Shown one piece after another: positions 62,286 to 64,000 of a stretch of 64,000 nt of DNA. Position numbers and translations under genes: made by a program. The notes beneath the pieces are model-generated. The model worked only from the letters and a program-made list of their open reading frames with translations. It ran no database searches and was not told the DNA's origin. This stretch comes from Hydrangea macrophylla (lineage: Eukaryota; Streptophyta; Magnoliopsida; Cornales; Hydrangeaceae). Within the stretch, counting starts at the first letter, position 1. Each line of letters begins with the position of its first letter. The stretch is from positions 83,948,871 to 84,012,870 of the forward strand of contig CM066994.1 in NCBI GenBank assembly GCA_033977485.1. The letters run 5' to 3'.

Positions 62286-64000
62286 TCCCCCTTTTTCCTG
62301 TTTTTCTCTTTTGTTTTCTATATTTTCCCCCATACTTGTTCTGATAATGTTTTCGTTTCTGTTTTTATTTATTAAGCTATTTTGGATCGGGTTAGTTGTT
62401 GTTTTCCTTATTACATTTACACTTTTCCGTTTTATTCCGGTTATTCGTTTAGTTTAGTTTCGATTCGTTTATCAATTTATATTTTATAGTTTAGTTTCTT
62501 TATTTTTAGTATTCTTTTGTTAGTTTGTTTTCTTTTAATAAGAAGTAACAGGTAACATTGAACTTTATTGCCATATTCCTTGGTGTTCACCTGTTCTGTA
62601 ATTGCCAAGATCGAGGTATTATCGTTCCTTCCTTATGTACTCTCCTTTCTTTTGTTTTATTGTTTCATTGGGGACAATGAAAGGTTTAGGTTTGGGGGTA
62701 TGCACTCACATGCACATTATTTTAAGCAAAATTTTTAATTGATTACCGACGTTTTTGCAATATTAATTTGATACTTTTTGTTAGAGAACTTTGATTGTTA
62801 TAGAATGGTAAACCAGGGAAGATGTGATTAAATATTTGCTGAAGTTATGATGTAACGTTTTAAGTTATGTATTATTTGAATCGTAGTTTTATATCATAAA
62901 TTTGCACATAAACTTATGCACTGCACGTAGTCGCTTGAATACATGTTTGATGTGAACTATAATATGATTCGGATTTCTAGATAACACATGGTGGAGACTA
63001 GACCCTGTGAGATTTTGAGCCTATCTTTTCTTTTTAGAGGGTTATAAATACATTGTGTTTGTCGAATTTCATTGAACTAGCGCATCTACTTGTTGTTTAG
63101 TCTCATTATTCTTGCTTTGGTTGATAGTCAAAGTAAAATCTTTGTTACCATACTAAATAATCTTCTATCGTAAACGTTGAAGAACCATATGACCATAGAA
63201 AATGATGGTAGGCCCTCTTTATTTGCCACCGACCGATAAATGAAAAAAATTTCCTTAGTTCGCCCTTTGAGCCGTTAAAATGCCATTTCTTTCTTAAATT
63301 ACCATTATCCTATTTTTTGCTCCAATTTGGCCAACTTGGAGTTCACCCCTGAAAGATTGATCAACTTTTAGTGGTGTTAAGGCAATGTGTGATTGAAAAG
63401 AAGAAGACAAGATGCTATTGGGGTAGTTGCCGTGTTATTTATTGAATATTCGTTTCAACAGCAACGAGAAGGAAAAAGGAAAAGAAAAAAAATATAAAGA
63501 AGAGGAAGAGAAAAAAAATGAAAAATGAAAGAAAAGAAGAAAAATGAATGAAAATGAATGAAGAGAAAGAAAAGATGAAAGTTTGTAGAAGAAGAATGAA
63601 AGAAATCGTACATGCCTTACAATGCCATTCTAAACCTACCCAATTAATCCGTTCTATCATTTTTCATTGCCTGAGCCACATTACAACCTTTGAAAAGTCC
63701 TATTTGATCCTAGGAAACATGGTTTGGATATGAAAACGATGGGAGAGGGATTAAAACATGGTAATGATTAATTTCTCTTGATTATTGGCATCTTATCCAT
63801 GAGACTACTATTTTTTTTTTTGTGTCATGCGTCTTTTTCGTGTCGTATGTGAGCGTTATTCGTTTTGAAAACATATTTCTTTTACTCACATATACTAGAG
63901 AAATTACACATGTTTCTGAGTGTTTCATTTTAGAGTGTAATTGACATTGTGAGATTCGTAGTCAAGACATAGTTAGATGGTCATCCGAGTTATATTCCAA
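62286..64000 (+). other. 3' non-coding part of the Athila-type element
   Basis: T-rich, then purine-rich DNA (63465-63600, mostly G and A) with the Athila phrase GGGGACAATGAAAGG at about 62669 and TTTGGGGGTATG at about 62691. No coding region is supported; frames in the purine tract are compositional. The 3' LTR start was not seen. Confidence 0.65.

Larger units (their letters stand above)
57319..64000 (+). mobile_element. Athila-type Gypsy element without pol, runs off the window
   Basis: The 5' LTR, the characteristic primer site, a long gag-protease frame, the post-coding phrase GCGCTTCTTGGGAGGCAACC (61890) and the late phrase GGGGACAATGAAAGG with TTTAGGTTTGGGGG (about 62669-62699) follow in the order known for Athila elements. 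Between protease and the post-coding phrase there are only about 420 bases, so reverse transcriptase, RNase H and integrase are missing. The 3' LTR must lie beyond 64000. Confidence 0.88.

Noticed and set aside
63439..63660. Phe/Ser-rich minus-strand frame resembling a membrane protein
   Set aside because: It is the complement of a low-complexity purine tract, so hydrophobicity is compositional.

Overview
The window is nuclear DNA of a flowering plant, most likely a woody eudicot; I cannot name the species. The evidence is a cell-wall invertase gene with the plant-specific 9-nt mini-exon, an Au-type SINE, plant LINE RNase H remnants, and LTR retrotransposons of the Tat and Athila (Ty3/Gypsy) and Copia types. 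No prokaryotic features, tRNA, rRNA or CRISPR array was seen. Almost everything is mobile DNA. The only ordinary host genes are two broken ones.

0-6.8 kb: AT-rich intergenic DNA with tandem duplications, a MULE-type MITE (9-bp target duplication), a 145-bp hAT-type MITE, an Au SINE and a Harbinger-type MITE. 6.8-12.5 kb: a gag-only Gypsy derivative on the minus strand with 5-bp target duplication CTTTC. An 828-bp hAT-type element sits in its 3' LTR, a MITE sits in its gag, and its primer-binding region is tandemly duplicated. 12.6-13.7 kb: 3' end of a LINE. 13.7-18.2 kb: a Copia solo LTR carrying a hairpin MITE, large foldbacks, and simple repeats including a run of 32 C.

18.2-33.3 kb: a three-level nest. 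A LINE RNase H region is split by a Tat-like LTR (family B). That LTR is split by a complete 13.45-kb Tat element (minus strand, 1252-bp LTRs, target duplication GGACC). The Tat element encodes gag-protease, reverse transcriptase, two RNase H domains and integrase, with one in-frame stop and two frameshifts. Between pol and the 3' LTR, on the opposite strand, lies an uninterrupted three-exon gene for a plant mobile domain protein of about 996 residues. It is the only coding unit of the element without a visible lesion.

33.3-42.7 kb: tandem repeats, the relic of a small host gene, a second family-B/C LTR, two nested MULE-type elements (the inner possibly carrying host gene sequence), a Harbinger MITE and several foldbacks. 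42.7-49.1 kb: a cell-wall invertase pseudogene whose third exon is split by a 4.67-kb Copia element with nearly identical LTRs; a lysine replaces the catalytic glutamate of the WECPD motif.

49.1-57.3 kb: fragments of large Gypsy LTRs in opposite orientations, one with a recognisable tRNA-Met primer site. 57.3-64 kb: an Athila-type element with an intact 5' LTR and primer site, a long gag-protease ORF with one frameshift, and no pol. It runs off the window. Its U3 and its 3' region carry CG-dense near-palindromic cassettes. Decayed versions of these also occur in an unrelated LTR at 55.2 kb and beside a MITE at 5.05 kb, and I regard them as the least explained signal in the window.
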